The notes under the pieces were generated by a model that did not search any database, was not told where the DNA came from, and saw nothing but the letters and a program-made list of their open reading frames with translations. The position numbers and the translations under genes were made by a program. Below, one piece after another: positions 19,020-28,925 of a DNA stretch of 33,714 nt. The stretch's first letter is position 1. Each line of letters starts with the position of its first letter. The stretch comes from a virus. The DNA lies in IMG/VR virus record IMGVR_UViG_3300014050_000077, positions 1,028 through 34,741 of that record; one strand, given 5' to 3'.

Positions 19020-22000
19020 TGCTTCTCACCTCGCTTAATTCTGTTGCCATATTTTGATATAAACTGCTTCCTTACATCATCGCCAACTTGAGCATAGGCA
19101 CTACGCAATACGATCACCTTGTCCTCGTCCTTCATTCTCTTGAAAGTCTTGTCATCAAACATAGCCTCTGCTGCCCTTCTGTTTGCCCTTCCGCGCATTC
19201 TTGCGTAATCCTCGTATAGCTCTGGATCAAGCCTATACTTAACATTATCAAGCGTGAAATTACGCAGTGGTTTCGGAGGGACAACGTCACCATCATCCGT
19301 TGCCTTGAATATCTTGTAGATTCCAAGCGTGATTGGATCGTAGGAAACCTCACGGCCTTTCGTAACGTCAAAGAAGTTGTATGCAATCGGATCAGCACCT
19401 TCTGGAGTTTGCGGGACTTCTCTTCCCCAGATGTCAATCCTTCTTGGCATATCCTCATCCATACTTGGCAACCTTCTGCTCAACACTTCTTTAAACACGT
19501 TAATCATTCTTTCAACACCATCTCCAGGCACATCCTTGATCTGGAACTTCTCTGGCATTGTTTCCCGCATAGACCTAGAAACTGCGGTAAGAGTGTTCGG
19601 GAAAGGTATCGATGCCACAACGCCGTAGTAATCTGAAATCCATTTGTCGAGCGTTGCTCCACTTCCATCCAACATAGCCGAAAGCAAGCTATTCGTACCC
19701 TTCAAGAAGCTTTGGTTGAATGCAAACGAAAGCGTTTCTGGAAGAAGCGATGAAAGCTCAAATGATCCTTCTTTGCCTTGTTTTGTTGCATCCATTGCAG
19801 AATTGATTATTGAAAGAATTGCGCCAGTAATACCCATCTTGTCCAAGGAGATCACCTTATCCCCTGGCTCTATTGCGGTTGATTCACCATTTGCAAATCT
19901 GTTTAACGCTGAAAGATTTATGTTTCTTGGTGCGAGAGTTTGATACTGTACATCCCTAATCTTTTCGGATGTCGATGGCTTTGATCCAATTATACCTTGA
20001 TCTGAAAGAGTTTTTGCAACTCCAAGCAATACTGATCCCGTTAATGCTTTTCCAATAAGCATCTGTGATTTTCTGTAATCTTTTGCCACAGCAGCACGCC
20101 GTGCTTTCTCTAAAGCATAAGGAGGAAGCGAAAACTCAAGCATTTCGTCAATCACGTTTGCTGGTGTCTTTGCGTATGGGATGATTGATTTGCCAATCAA
20201 TCTTGCTATTCCAGACCTATTCCCAGCACCAAATAGATTTGCCGCGCTAAGTGCAGCCCTTGTCAATACTGTGTCTTGCTGAAATACTGCTTCTGCCGCC
20301 TCTTGTTCTATCTTTGACAATTGCTGTGCCGTTGGGAGACGAACTGCTGTTTGCAATGCTTTGCCAGTTAGGCCAGCCAACTGCGCTTGTTCGGACAATA
20401 ATCTAGCTTGAGCTATCCTTCTGAACGGAGCATCACCAAGTTGCAATAATCGCAACATAGTTTCGGCTGGAACTCCAAGCGTTGCCTCTGTTGCCAGCCT
20501 TAACCTGTCCAATGCTTGGGTTGACGCACCCCTAAATCCCTTTTGGATTGGTTTCGCTAGACCCTCTCCAGTCCAGAACTGTTTGAATGCTGTAAGTGGC
20601 TTGAATCCTTTGATCTTCTCTCCAGACAACAAGCCTTCTGCGCTTAATCCACGCCTTACTCCGACAAGACCTTCGCCAAGTCCACGCAGTCCAGCCTTTC
20701 CAGCCTCAATTGTTCTGGTTATTCCACCAGTTGGAGGAGCAATTAGCCTTGGTCCTAGCTCTTTGCCAGCCAATTTTTGAAATGCCCTGCCAACTTCCTG
20801 CGTAACAAACGCTCCTTGCCTACTAGCCATTCGCAGTGGCGAGTTAATGACGTTGCTCCAAAGATTTGTTACTAGAGATATTGGAGAAAGAAGATTGCCT
20901 TGGATTATTGTTGGTAGCGTTTCAGCAAATAGTTTCTTTGGGATAAGCCTACCTTCAACGACTTGTAAATCATATAGTGATTTTGTGTAATTCTTTTCGG
21001 CATTGATTGCTGCCCTTATGTCAACATCATCAAGGCTATTCCTAGCCTTTTCAGCCAATGAATTAAATCTATTTTCTGCACTATTGGAAAGTTTCTTTAG
21101 GTTGGCAATCCTTCCAGCCATAGCCTCATCTATTCTATATCCACTCTTTTCAACAACCCTTGCAACCGCGCTTGCATAAGCAGTAGGCTGCATTTTGATT
21201 AGCTTGAAAACATTAAGCCTTTGACCAAGATCAGTCCCAGGCTTGGTAACCATCTCAAGATATTGGTTTGCACGAACAGGGTCACCAGCATCAGCGTACC
21301 GCTTGTACATCGTGACTTTTGCCACATCGCCAACAATGTCATTCCTTGAGTTTGCTGCGCTTATGACATCTTCATTTGGTAAATCTATAAATTGTTGTTC
21401 CAGTTCCTTGATTGATTTAGTCTTGTAAAGAACATCACCTTTAGCTACCTCACGCATCGTTGCCTCTGGAGCTAGTTGCTGTTCTACTATTCTTTGCGGA
21501 GTCTTCCTCAGCTTCTCGCCAACACCTGGAGTTGGAAGCTGGATAGGTTCTGTTGCCACTTTGCTAGCTACTTGGCCTGCAATTGATGGCTGCACTGAAG
21601 ACTCTGAAAAAACTTGACCAGGTTCTGCAAAAGCTGGGCCAGTTCTTACTCTACCATTTTCTACAGTATAAAATGTACCTTGTTTTGATTGTTGTATTTG
21701 CGTTCCATTTATGTCCTTTCCTACAACTGGATCATTCTTAATATCTACTCTCTCAAACAATTTCTCTTGATTTTTTTGTGCAAGCTCCTTGAGCCTGGCC
21801 TCATCTTTTGCACTAAACTTAATTCCTTTGACATTATTTCGTGCTTGTCCTCTTCTTAATATCAAATCTTGGAGTTCGGCTGGCAAAACATTTTCAGATG
21901 CCTTTGGTGCAATTGCCTCAACTGCTGGAGCAATAGTGGGAGCGATTGCAGGGGCAACAGCTTCTACGGCTTGAGTGGCTGGGCGAGTTAATGCGCCGCG

Positions 22001-22834
22001 AACTCCTTTGGCCAATCCAACCAACCCACCTCCAGTAGGTGTAAGAATGGATGCAGCAGTTGTAGTTATTGGATACTTCTCTACATCGCGTTGTAATACT
22101 TCGCTAATACGAGCCATGCGCTCTGGACCTAGCAACGCTCTGCCAGCAGCCTCTTGACCCTTCTGACCTGCAATAAAACCACCAACACCAGCAATTGCTC
22201 CAGTAACCAGTTTTGGAACAATGCCACCAGGCGTTAGGGCTGCCGCTGTCTCGGCTGCCACAGCACCAGTTGTTGCGGGTATTACTTGGCTTGCAACAGT
22301 GCGTGCAATCGCGCCAAGCCTGCTGGGTTCTTCTGGCTCAAGCTCAAATGAGTCAACATTGCCATCCTTGTCAGCCTCGAAGCGTACTACCTTTCCGTCC
22401 TTGTTCCTACCAATCGCAAAGCCAACGCCAGTGGTCTTGTCTGTTCCAGACGATACGGTTTCAATGCCAAGCCTCTGCGCCTCCTTTACGGCTGGGATTG
22501 CTGGTGTCTCGATAATGCCTTCAGCCAACGCCTGCGCTGTTGGCTTGTATCCTTCGGCTATCGTACCATCTGGCCTGCGGATCGTACCCATCGCATCCAC
22601 GGCCTTCCCAGCCTCAATGGATGCTTGCTGTGGCGTTGCGCCAGCCTGTAGTTGACGCTGTGTTTCTTGCTGTAATACAGCTTCACGCTCTGGAGATATT
22701 ACATCCTCTGGCGCGCCACCAGATGCCAAATAATCAGCCTTGGTTAAATTGCCAGCTTCTTCTTGTGAAAGAGGAGCAAACTCTAAATCTTGTTCCTGCT
22801 CTGGAACGAACTCAAGCTCTGGCTCTATAGCCAT
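19016..22834 (-). CDS. Large internal virion (DNA ejection-type) protein
   Basis: The 1272-residue product is the largest in the window. It opens with an acidic segment (EPELEFVPEQEQDLEFAPL), then glycine/alanine-rich hydrophobic stretches near 184-230 (VASQVIPATTGAVAAETAAA, GAIAGVGGFIAGQKGQEAAG) that could insert in membranes, followed by a long helical and charged region to the C-terminus. Such very large, repeat-poor, alanine-rich proteins next to peptidoglycan hydrolase and tail nozzle genes are usually ejected into the host with the DNA in podoviruses. It shows no RNA-polymerase motif, so an N4-like virion polymerase is not indicated. Family membership is not specified by any motif I can name. 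Confidence 0.7.
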   Translation of the reverse strand: MAIEPELEFVPEQEQDLEFAPLSQEEAGNLTKADYLASGGAPEDVISPEREAVLQQETQRQLQAGATPQQASIEAGKAVDAMGTIRRPDGTIAEGYKPTAQALAEGIIETPAIPAVKEAQRLGIETVSSGTDKTTGVGFAIGRNKDGKVVRFEADKDGNVDSFELEPEEPSRLGAIARTVASQVIPATTGAVAAETAAALTPGGIVPKLVTGAIAGVGGFIAGQKGQEAAGRALLGPERMARISEVLQRDVEKYPITTTAASILTPTGGGLVGLAKGVRGALTRPATQAVEAVAPAIAPTIAPAVEAIAPKASENVLPAELQDLILRRGQARNNVKGIKFSAKDEARLKELAQKNQEKLFERVDIKNDPVVGKDINGTQIQQSKQGTFYTVENGRVRTGPAFAEPGQVFSESSVQPSIAGQVASKVATEPIQLPTPGVGEKLRKTPQRIVEQQLAPEATMREVAKGDVLYKTKSIKELEQQFIDLPNEDVISAANSRNDIVGDVAKVTMYKRYADAGDPVRANQYLEMVTKPGTDLGQRLNVFKLIKMQPTAYASAVARVVEKSGYRIDEAMAGRIANLKKLSNSAENRFNSLAEKARNSLDDVDIRAAINAEKNYTKSLYDLQVVEGRLIPKKLFAETLPTIIQGNLLSPISLVTNLWSNVINSPLRMASRQGAFVTQEVGRAFQKLAGKELGPRLIAPPTGGITRTIEAGKAGLRGLGEGLVGVRRGLSAEGLLSGEKIKGFKPLTAFKQFWTGEGLAKPIQKGFRGASTQALDRLRLATEATLGVPAETMLRLLQLGDAPFRRIAQARLLSEQAQLAGLTGKALQTAVRLPTAQQLSKIEQEAAEAVFQQDTVLTRAALSAANLFGAGNRSGIARLIGKSIIPYAKTPANVIDEMLEFSLPPYALEKARRAAVAKDYRKSQMLIGKALTGSVLLGVAKTLSDQGIIGSKPSTSEKIRDVQYQTLAPRNINLSALNRFANGESTAIEPGDKVISLDKMGITGAILSIINSAMDATKQGKEGSFELSSLLPETLSFAFNQSFLKGTNSLLSAMLDGSGATLDKWISDYYGVVASIPFPNTLTAVSRSMRETMPEKFQIKDVPGDGVERMINVFKEVLSRRLPSMDEDMPRRIDIWGREVPQTPEGADPIAYNFFDVTKGREVSYDPITLGIYKIFKATDDGDVVPPKPLRNFTLDNVKYRLDPELYEDYARMRGRANRRAAEAMFDDKTFKRMKDEDKVIVLRSAYAQVGDDVRKQFISKYGNRIKRGEKQ

Positions 22835-22837
22835 AGC

Positions 22838-23557
22838 TTACTGCCTCGCTTGCAGTCGCCCTGGCTTTCCGTTGATGTAAATAAGTTGCCCAAGCTTTAC
22901 GCCTGCTGCTCTTGCTTCTTGAAGACTCTTAAAGTTCCTTGGTGCTTCTTGTTGTGCTGGTGCTTGCGCTGGAGTTTCTGGTGCTGCTTGCGGCGTGGTT
23001 TGCAACGGCATTGCTTCAGATTGATAATCTGGAACATTCGTTTCCATCTGACCCGCTTGTCTGTTAAAGCCAAGTTCGGCAAGCTTGTTCTTGTAAACAC
23101 CAGCTTCAGCCTCTATGTCTTTTAGTACATCAGCGCGTGGCTTTGCCCCAATCAATCCAAGCCCAGCCTCCATAGCAAATGTGCGCCTATCGCCCTTTGC
23201 AATTTCAATCTCTTGCTTTACGCGCTTCTTCTGTAGGTCTTTTAGTCTGTCGCTTAATTCAGCGCGCTGGGTTTCAATGTCTTCATTTTGAAGGCTCTGC
23301 TCGTTGCTAATCGTGCTACCAATCCCAGCAAGGTAAGGAGCAAACGCTGGATCTTGGCTTAACGCTGGAAGATCCTTTAGCTTTCCCTTAACCTTCAATC
23401 CACCCTTCTCGAAGCTAAAGTCAACGTCTGGCTGTTCCTTGAGTGCCATTGCACGCTCTTCGAGGGCCTGCTTCCTCTGTGCTTCAGCTACGGCTTGCTT
23501 CTGAAGTTCGTCTTGGCGAAACATATTCATCAATTCTGGTACATCTAATACTGCCAT
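22838..23557 (-). CDS. Coiled-coil internal virion protein
   Basis: The 239-residue product starts at ATG 23557 with AAGGAG upstream. Its N-terminus is a charged coiled coil (NMFRQDELQKQAVAEAQRKQ), its middle is also helical (ETQRAELSDRLKDLQKKRVK), and a proline/glutamine-rich linker (QTTPQAAPETPAQAPAQQEA) joins a short C-terminal module (NFKSLQEARAAGVKLGQLIY) that resembles small modules at the ends of phage virion proteins. It lies between two other internal proteins and is probably ejected or structural. Confidence 0.6.
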   Translation of the reverse strand: MAVLDVPELMNMFRQDELQKQAVAEAQRKQALEERAMALKEQPDVDFSFEKGGLKVKGKLKDLPALSQDPAFAPYLAGIGSTISNEQSLQNEDIETQRAELSDRLKDLQKKRVKQEIEIAKGDRRTFAMEAGLGLIGAKPRADVLKDIEAEAGVYKNKLAELGFNRQAGQMETNVPDYQSEAMPLQTTPQAAPETPAQAPAQQEAPRNFKSLQEARAAGVKLGQLIYINGKPGRLQARQ

Positions 23558-23565
23558 AAATCTCC

Positions 23566-25101
23566 TTATATCTTAATTAAGTTTCCAAGACCAGTAGCAA
23601 CTTGACCGAATTGTTCGGCACCACTCGGCTGCCTAGAAATCGCGCCAACCTGCGCGCCGTATGTGCTTCCAAGATAATTAGCCTGCGATCCGTACAAGCT
23701 TGTAAACGCATTTTGCAATGCAACAGGAATCTCTGGATTGGTTGTCTGATAGAAGTTAGCCGCCGTAGAAGGCTGTTGGTTAAATCCACCAGGCAAGGCT
23801 TGATTGGCTTGAATGTAGTTCTGCATTGCACCCTGCTGTTGGGCTGTCCGCTGGCCTGCGAGATTGTAGATCGAAGGTCCGCCACCAATGAAGTTAGCGG
23901 CTGCTCCAAGCCTATTCTGACGCAATGCGTCACGGAACGCTAAATCAGCTTTGAGCGCATCACCAGTTGACTGACCAGATCCAAGGAAGCTCTGTGCTGC
24001 TCCATAGCGTGCAAGCTTGCGGGCTTCGCCAGCAGCACCGATCTCTGAGGCTTCTTGCACTGCTGGTCCAAGGCCAAAGATGTTGCCACGGGCAGTTTGT
24101 GCGGCTCGGATGGATTGCTCATATCCACGCCGTTCCTCCGCACCAATGGTAGATCCAAGGCGTAATTGATTAAGAGCCTCATCCTCGATGGTCTTGCGGA
24201 TTTGCTCAGTCTCTGGCGTGGTTGTTGCGCCAATTGGCTCAGTTGCCATTTGGCGATACTGCTGACCCAAGCCAACCGCAGTGCGGTAGGAATCTGGATC
24301 AATCTGAAAAAGCTGTTGCGAAGCACGCTCTTCTGGTAGCTGGACGTAGGATCTGAAAGAAGTAATTTCTTTTAGCCCTTCTGGGCTATCCATTGTAATA
24401 GGCGTGAAATTCTTTTGCATATCCTGCGCGCCAGTAACTGCGCTGGTTACGCTCTTCAAGTCATCATTGAGTTGCTTGACGAATACTTCTGAAGATGCGC
24501 GCCTAGCATCACCAGCAGGAAGTTCGGCAAGAAGTTTGTTGGCCGTAGCAAGCCGTTCATTGATGCCAGCAATCTGAGCGTTTCCGCGATCAATCACGCT
24601 GTTTAGGCGGGATAGCTTTGAGTTATTGTAATCGTCAACGATCTGTTGATCGGATACTTGGAAGTTTAACATCGACCCAAGGTCAGACGATCCGTAGTTA
24701 CGCCCAGCGGAAAGTTGTGCCAAGGCATTATTAAACTCTGGTCCAGCATTTTGATTCTGAGATCCACCACCAGCGGTCAATGCTTGGATTTGTGCTGCAA
24801 GTGAATTTCTTTGTAATTCTGGAATTACTAAATCATTTATCTTTTTGTCAATTGATGTGCTTGTTATTTTCCTTGCTTTTTCTTGAGCCTCAAAAAGATT
24901 CTGTTGTTCAAACCCTCTAGCAACATCATCATAATCTGATGATTTTGATCTTCCGCCACCACCAGCAATGGAAATTTCAACTCGCCTCGGAATAATTGCG
25001 CCATCGGCATCAACGTCATATTCATTGATGTAGCGATAGGGGCTAACTGGAACTCCTTTTGCTACGTTTGGATCTCTTCCAATAGTATATGGTTTTGCCA
25101 T
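23566..25101 (-). CDS. Internal virion protein, helical and Gln/Ala-rich
   Basis: The 511-residue product starts at ATG 25101. It is largely helical (AQIAGINERLATANKLLAEL) with glycine/glutamine-rich segments near the end (GGPSIYNLAGQRTAQQQGAM), resembling ejected internal proteins of podoviruses. No enzyme motif is found. A second minus-strand frame open over the same region is a shadow. Neighbours are the ejection-type 1272-residue protein and a small virion protein, and overlap patterns show one operon. Confidence 0.6.
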   Translation of the reverse strand: MAKPYTIGRDPNVAKGVPVSPYRYINEYDVDADGAIIPRRVEISIAGGGGRSKSSDYDDVARGFEQQNLFEAQEKARKITSTSIDKKINDLVIPELQRNSLAAQIQALTAGGGSQNQNAGPEFNNALAQLSAGRNYGSSDLGSMLNFQVSDQQIVDDYNNSKLSRLNSVIDRGNAQIAGINERLATANKLLAELPAGDARRASSEVFVKQLNDDLKSVTSAVTGAQDMQKNFTPITMDSPEGLKEITSFRSYVQLPEERASQQLFQIDPDSYRTAVGLGQQYRQMATEPIGATTTPETEQIRKTIEDEALNQLRLGSTIGAEERRGYEQSIRAAQTARGNIFGLGPAVQEASEIGAAGEARKLARYGAAQSFLGSGQSTGDALKADLAFRDALRQNRLGAAANFIGGGPSIYNLAGQRTAQQQGAMQNYIQANQALPGGFNQQPSTAANFYQTTNPEIPVALQNAFTSLYGSQANYLGSTYGAQVGAISRQPSGAEQFGQVATGLGNLIKI

Positions 25102-25102
25102 T

Positions 25103-25579
25103 TTAAGCCTTTAACTCTGGACTACCAATGTTCGTGCCAATCGTACCGTAAAAATCAACTGGGCCTGGCTGGCGGTTAAACGCTACGTTCTGCTCAACTG
25201 AGGCGTAAGGTGATGTTCCGTATAGACGCTCGAACTGCCTAGTCATCTGATCGCCTAATCCGCGATTTAATGCATACGCCTGGGGGCTAGTCTCATACTG
25301 CCTGCGGAGCGATTCTAGGGTGCGCTGTGGTCCATATTGGCGTTCTAGCTGCATCCCAGCCTGCACGCCTGCCTGTTGGTCTAGGGCTGATAGCTGGCGT
25401 TCTAGGCCACGCTGGGCTGGCATATATTGCAGGCGAAGTTTGTTTTCCAAAGCTGCCATCGCTGGAGCTTTCTCAATGTAGGTATCAATGTTTTTCCGAT
25501 AAGCCTCTGCATTGGCCTGCGCTACCGCTGCTGGATCGGGCGGAGGCGGAGGTGCAGGAATTGAAGGTCCTCCACCCAT
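25103..25579 (-). CDS. Small virion structural protein
   Basis: The 158-residue product begins GGGPSIPAPPPPPDPAAVA, a proline-rich start seen in podovirus internal or tail-associated proteins. The remainder is helical (QYGPQRTLESLRRQYETSPQ) and ends with DFYGTIGTNIGSPELKA. Its TAA lies one base before the next gene's start. It is placed between the GNAT-like gene and the internal virion proteins, so it is likely to be part of the ejection complex. Confidence 0.6.
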   Translation of the reverse strand: MGGGPSIPAPPPPPDPAAVAQANAEAYRKNIDTYIEKAPAMAALENKLRLQYMPAQRGLERQLSALDQQAGVQAGMQLERQYGPQRTLESLRRQYETSPQAYALNRGLGDQMTRQFERLYGTSPYASVEQNVAFNRQPGPVDFYGTIGTNIGSPELKA

Positions 25580-25580
25580 A

Positions 25581-25949
25581 TTAAACTCTAGCCTTTCGCA
25601 TAAATGTCATATAGTCGTAACTCCTTGGTTTACCAGAACGATTAAAGGTGATCCGCTTGCGAGGACCAAAACGCTCCCAAAGGAGCAACAGCAAGCATCT
25701 CAAGGATTTAGCACCTTTTGAGGAGATAGTCAAATCAACAAACACATTCTCGCCATCTTCGCTATGCACATAATGATTAGGCTCTTGCCCATCTTTTATG
25801 CACCTAGCCAAAGCCACGCCTGCAATACCATCTTTATCCTCGACTATGCCAACCATACCTTGCTTCTCAAACCAAGAAAACCAATCAGCCAGGTTAGGCC
25901 ACATAGCTTCTGGAACACCGCTTTGCTCAATGTACTCAACAGCCGTCAT
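25581..25949 (-). CDS. GNAT-like acyltransferase-fold protein of the tail region
   Basis: The 122-residue product starts at ATG 25949, overlapping the stop of the nozzle gene. The pattern WFSWFEKQGMVGIVEDKDGI then AGVALARCIKDGQEPNHYVH gives the strand-turn-strand of a GNAT-like acyltransferase fold, and FVDLTISSKGAKSLRCLLLL is the likely acyl-CoA-binding strand and helix. I recall similar small proteins beside podovirus tail genes. Whether it is an active enzyme or a structural relic is unclear. Confidence 0.55.
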   Translation of the reverse strand: MTAVEYIEQSGVPEAMWPNLADWFSWFEKQGMVGIVEDKDGIAGVALARCIKDGQEPNHYVHSEDGENVFVDLTISSKGAKSLRCLLLLLWERFGPRKRITFNRSGKPRSYDYMTFMRKARV

Positions 25950-27796
25950 ATCGTTTGTTGCATCTGGATTGTATCTGGATTTGCAGCAGCCGTTATTTGG
26001 CGAACGGCGAGCTTATTTGCAGCACTATGAATCTTAATATTAAGTAAACGCCATTTCTCATATTTGCGCAGGTCGCTTGCAAGTTTCTTTTTTACAGATG
26101 TTGGAAGGACTGCTGGTAGCGTGAATGGAAGCGTGAGAACTGAACTTGCTATATTGATGTTTGATGCAACTTCAATATCGCCAACATCAATATCGCGCTG
26201 GATTGATACGGTAGTATCAGTTGAGTATGAATTATCAAAAATTACCTCGAAATGCGATCCGTATTTAAGCGAGAAAGGATCTCCAAAATTAAAGTCTTTT
26301 GTGCGCACATAAGACTCGTAATCAGTTCCAGCGTCTTGATAGTCTGCGGACGTAGTGCCAGCTGGAGATTTGTAGCCAGCATACTTCTCGATGATGCCAT
26401 TGGTTTTCTTGAACATCGCCCTAGAGCCTTCTTGATTAAAGTTCGTAAGCGTAAACTGCATAACCTGCGGACTCCAAGTTCCCTCGAATGCGCTTAACGC
26501 AGTATTATAAACCAATAGCGTATCATTGTAGTCATTCGATCCAGTAGGTATTGCAAGGAAGTAGCGGTTATCGTAGTAGATAGCAGTAGCCACCCTAATA
26601 GAATCCGTATTGATGCTCTGGATCACATCTTTGACTATCTCTGAAACTGGTATGCCAACTGAGCTAAAGTCATCCGCCACAGACCGAACAAGCGATCTGA
26701 TACCGTTATCGGACAAGAACAGAATGTCGCTGCTTACTTGCACCGCCGTTCCAGTTGCCACGCATCCAGTATTGTTTGAAATGATTGAAACAATCCAATC
26801 CGCGCCAGAGGTGGCATCGCTTGGAATGTCAACCTGGAACACTCTGCGCTTCTTGAATACGATCAGCCTATTCTTGTAGTAAGGCACAACTGCCGTAATC
26901 TGATCGCCGTCATCGCCGTTGACAACAATGCTGTTGGTTGATGCCCATACAGAAGGATCAAGAATGTCGGAGGCATAAAGCGTGTTCCGATTAGCACCAG
27001 AGCCAACGCCAAATAATCTATTTTCAGCATTAACCAAAATCCTAATACCCGCTGGAGGAGGGCTGACTGTGGCTGTGGCCGTAGCACCAGACCCATTCCC
27101 AATGATTGTAACAGTAGGAGCAGTTGCGTAGCCAGATCCACCAGTAACAACCGTTACGCCAGTAACAGCCCCACCAGCGACAGTCGTAATTAACTCTGGC
27201 ATTGTCCCGCCAAGTGTTGGGCCAGTAATGATTGCAGTTGCGCTAGTATAATTGCTACCGCCAGTTGTTACTGTGATTGCCCTAACCTTCCCGCCCTGCC
27301 TCTCAACCGCAGTTCCATCCCAAAAGTGTAGGTCGCTATCGGAATCAGATAGAAACATCTTGTCAACAAACTGTGCAAAAGATACCTCAATGTCTTCAGC
27401 AACGCTGTAGCCGTCTCGCCATTGGCTGGTGGCTGCTGTCCAGGTTATGTTTGTATTGGCCCATTCTTGGTATCCAATATGAGGAGTTGCGCTTCCGCTT
27501 GATTCAATGCTGTAAAATTTACCACCAGTAACAGTAAGCAATTGCTGGTATGCGGATGTCTCGTAGTAGCGCATCCCGCCAACGGAAGTTACCGCGCTGG
27601 TTGCGCCAGTCGCAAAGCTTGTTGCCCCAACACGAGTCTCAAGATTGCCCTTTGGAGAAAGGGTCATATTGTACAACTCTTGTACTTGGTTCTCGGCTAG
27701 TAGGTCGGATTGTAGGCCGCTGGCTTGACCGCCAGTAAAATTGCGTATTCCGTCAAAGGACAGAACATCGTCCAAATTGTCGCTGTAATAAGGCAT
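25946..27796 (-). CDS. Tail nozzle / packaged-DNA-stabilisation-type protein
   Basis: The 616-residue product starts at ATG 27796 after AAAGGAGG. Beta-rich blade-like segments (NRLFGVGSGANRNTLYASDI, NRYFLAIPTGSNDYNDTLLV) and the opening RNFTGGQASGLQSDLLAENQ match podovirus tail nozzle/gp10-like proteins, which form the distal tube of the tail. A module of about 75 residues (about 171-245) contains two copies of TTGGSxYxxAxxxxxG and looks like an insertion. It follows the head-tail adaptor gene, as expected. Confidence 0.7.
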   Translation of the reverse strand: MPYYSDNLDDVLSFDGIRNFTGGQASGLQSDLLAENQVQELYNMTLSPKGNLETRVGATSFATGATSAVTSVGGMRYYETSAYQQLLTVTGGKFYSIESSGSATPHIGYQEWANTNITWTAATSQWRDGYSVAEDIEVSFAQFVDKMFLSDSDSDLHFWDGTAVERQGGKVRAITVTTGGSNYTSATAIITGPTLGGTMPELITTVAGGAVTGVTVVTGGSGYATAPTVTIIGNGSGATATATVSPPPAGIRILVNAENRLFGVGSGANRNTLYASDILDPSVWASTNSIVVNGDDGDQITAVVPYYKNRLIVFKKRRVFQVDIPSDATSGADWIVSIISNNTGCVATGTAVQVSSDILFLSDNGIRSLVRSVADDFSSVGIPVSEIVKDVIQSINTDSIRVATAIYYDNRYFLAIPTGSNDYNDTLLVYNTALSAFEGTWSPQVMQFTLTNFNQEGSRAMFKKTNGIIEKYAGYKSPAGTTSADYQDAGTDYESYVRTKDFNFGDPFSLKYGSHFEVIFDNSYSTDTTVSIQRDIDVGDIEVASNINIASSVLTLPFTLPAVLPTSVKKKLASDLRKYEKWRLLNIKIHSAANKLAVRQITAAANPDTIQMQQTI

Positions 27797-27805
27797 AAGC
27801 CTCCT

Positions 27806-28504
27806 TTACGCCGAGAACATTTCTTCTATGGTTAATTCACCCAAACTTTGCGGAGTGATCTGCTTCACTCCACCAACCTGGCTCAACTCGTAGTTAGCCA
27901 TAGCTGCAAGATCAGCATTAGCAGTCTGGGTTATAGCTTGCGCCTTGGCATATTGCCGTTCACGCTCCAGGGCATCAGAATGCGTCAAAGCTAGAACCAA
28001 GTGATGAACGTGTGGTAAACGAAGTTCGTCATCCAGTGCGGCTTGAGATGGAGGGAAATCAACAATAATGTTTGTACGAGTAAGGCACTTCAGCTTTTCA
28101 ACAACACGCAATGGAGTTGTACCAGCAGTTTTTAACCTTGGATATAAGTTTAGCTCTGCAATGCCACTGCTGTTACGTCCAGTAAAATGGTAGGTGTCTG
28201 GATCTCCAGTTCGCTCATCAGAAAGCAATCCTGGGTCTTGGCTGATGATTGTGGCTAGGTCAATCGGGTCAACCTCTGCATCGTTGTAGGCTACTGAAAG
28301 AGGGGTTTCAACATTTGTCCCTAAAGTAATAAGACGAGTTGTTCCAACGGAATAAGTGGAGTTTGTTACAGTCTCGCGCCAAGGCGCAAAGTCCCATACG
28401 CGCCGATAGGCTAGGCTTGCTGCCTTCTGCAAGAAGGTAAGCGTATCCGAGTCGGTCTTGCCAACCTTCTCGCCTGCATATTGGGCGATTTCAGTTAGGG
28501 TCAT
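27806..28504 (-). CDS. Head-tail adaptor (tail tubular protein A-like)
   Basis: The 232-residue product starts at ATG 28504 (ATGA). It is like podovirus gp4/gp11-type adaptors: helical N-terminus (TLTEIAQYAGEKVGKTDSDT), a WDFAPWRET aromatic segment, a beta-rich middle (LNLYPRLKTAGTTPLRVVEK), and a C-terminal helix region HHLVLALTHSDALERERQY. Such adaptors bind the portal and receive the nozzle. Order adaptor-nozzle in the operon supports the call. Confidence 0.72.
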   Translation of the reverse strand: MTLTEIAQYAGEKVGKTDSDTLTFLQKAASLAYRRVWDFAPWRETVTNSTYSVGTTRLITLGTNVETPLSVAYNDAEVDPIDLATIISQDPGLLSDERTGDPDTYHFTGRNSSGIAELNLYPRLKTAGTTPLRVVEKLKCLTRTNIIVDFPPSQAALDDELRLPHVHHLVLALTHSDALERERQYAKAQAITQTANADLAAMANYELSQVGGVKQITPQSLGELTIEEMFSA

Positions 28505-28740
28505 TTAAGAATATCTGGCCAGACAGATTTAATCTCTTCGGGCGTATTGCCAACAATCTCGGTTTGAGTTACATCGCGCAAGGCTTGTTTTTTAGATGCA
28601 ATCTCGGCCTGCTTCTCGGTGTCAGCAGTTTCAACTGCCTTCATAAACTCGATGTCAAGAGAGTAAAGCAAATGCTTGCGAACCTCACGCCACTTGTCTT
28701 TCCAAATCGCTTTGGCTTTATCTGGATTTACAATAATCAT
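28501..28740 (-). CDS. Tail assembly chaperone-like small protein
   Basis: The ATG at 28740 overlaps the preceding TGA, giving 79 residues. The sequence IIVNPDKAKAIWKDKWREVR followed by LLYSLDIEFMKAVETAD, then KKQALRDVTQTEIVGNTPEE and VWPDIL, matches the shape of phage tail assembly chaperone-like proteins (a helix carrying RxxLLxxLD, then QALRD). In tailed phages with long tails this gene chaperones the tape measure; here, next to fibre genes, the role is less clear. Confidence 0.5.
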   Translation of the reverse strand: MIIVNPDKAKAIWKDKWREVRKHLLYSLDIEFMKAVETADTEKQAEIASKKQALRDVTQTEIVGNTPEEIKSVWPDILK

Positions 28741-28925
28741 TCTTGGTACTCCCATGCGTTGCGGAAGGTACGATCGGAAGGAACTTCTGAGGCATCTACG
28801 ATTTTGTGGGGCTTGCCAGCGGGAACGTCCTTTGCTGCCAATTCTTCTATTGTTCCATTCCAGTTTGGCGATGGAACGATCACGGAAACTCCTCCTTCGT
28901 TGTTTGGATAGATAATTCTTTTCAT
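28737..28925 (-). CDS. Small hypothetical protein
   Basis: The ATG at 28925 comes just after the fibre gene stop and gives 62 residues; the longer frame runs into that gene. The sequence begins MKRIIYPNNEGGVSVIVPSP and has EELAAKDVPAGKPHKIVDAS and an end YQE. It resembles short proteins paired with tail assembly chaperone-like genes in phage tail fibre regions. No specific function is known. Confidence 0.6.
   Translation of the reverse strand: MKRIIYPNNEGGVSVIVPSPNWNGTIEELAAKDVPAGKPHKIVDASEVPSDRTFRNAWEYQE

Noticed and set aside
23577-24326. Alternative minus-strand frames within the 511-residue virion protein
   Set aside because: They lack start signals, overlap entirely with a well-formed coding frame and show no family similarity.
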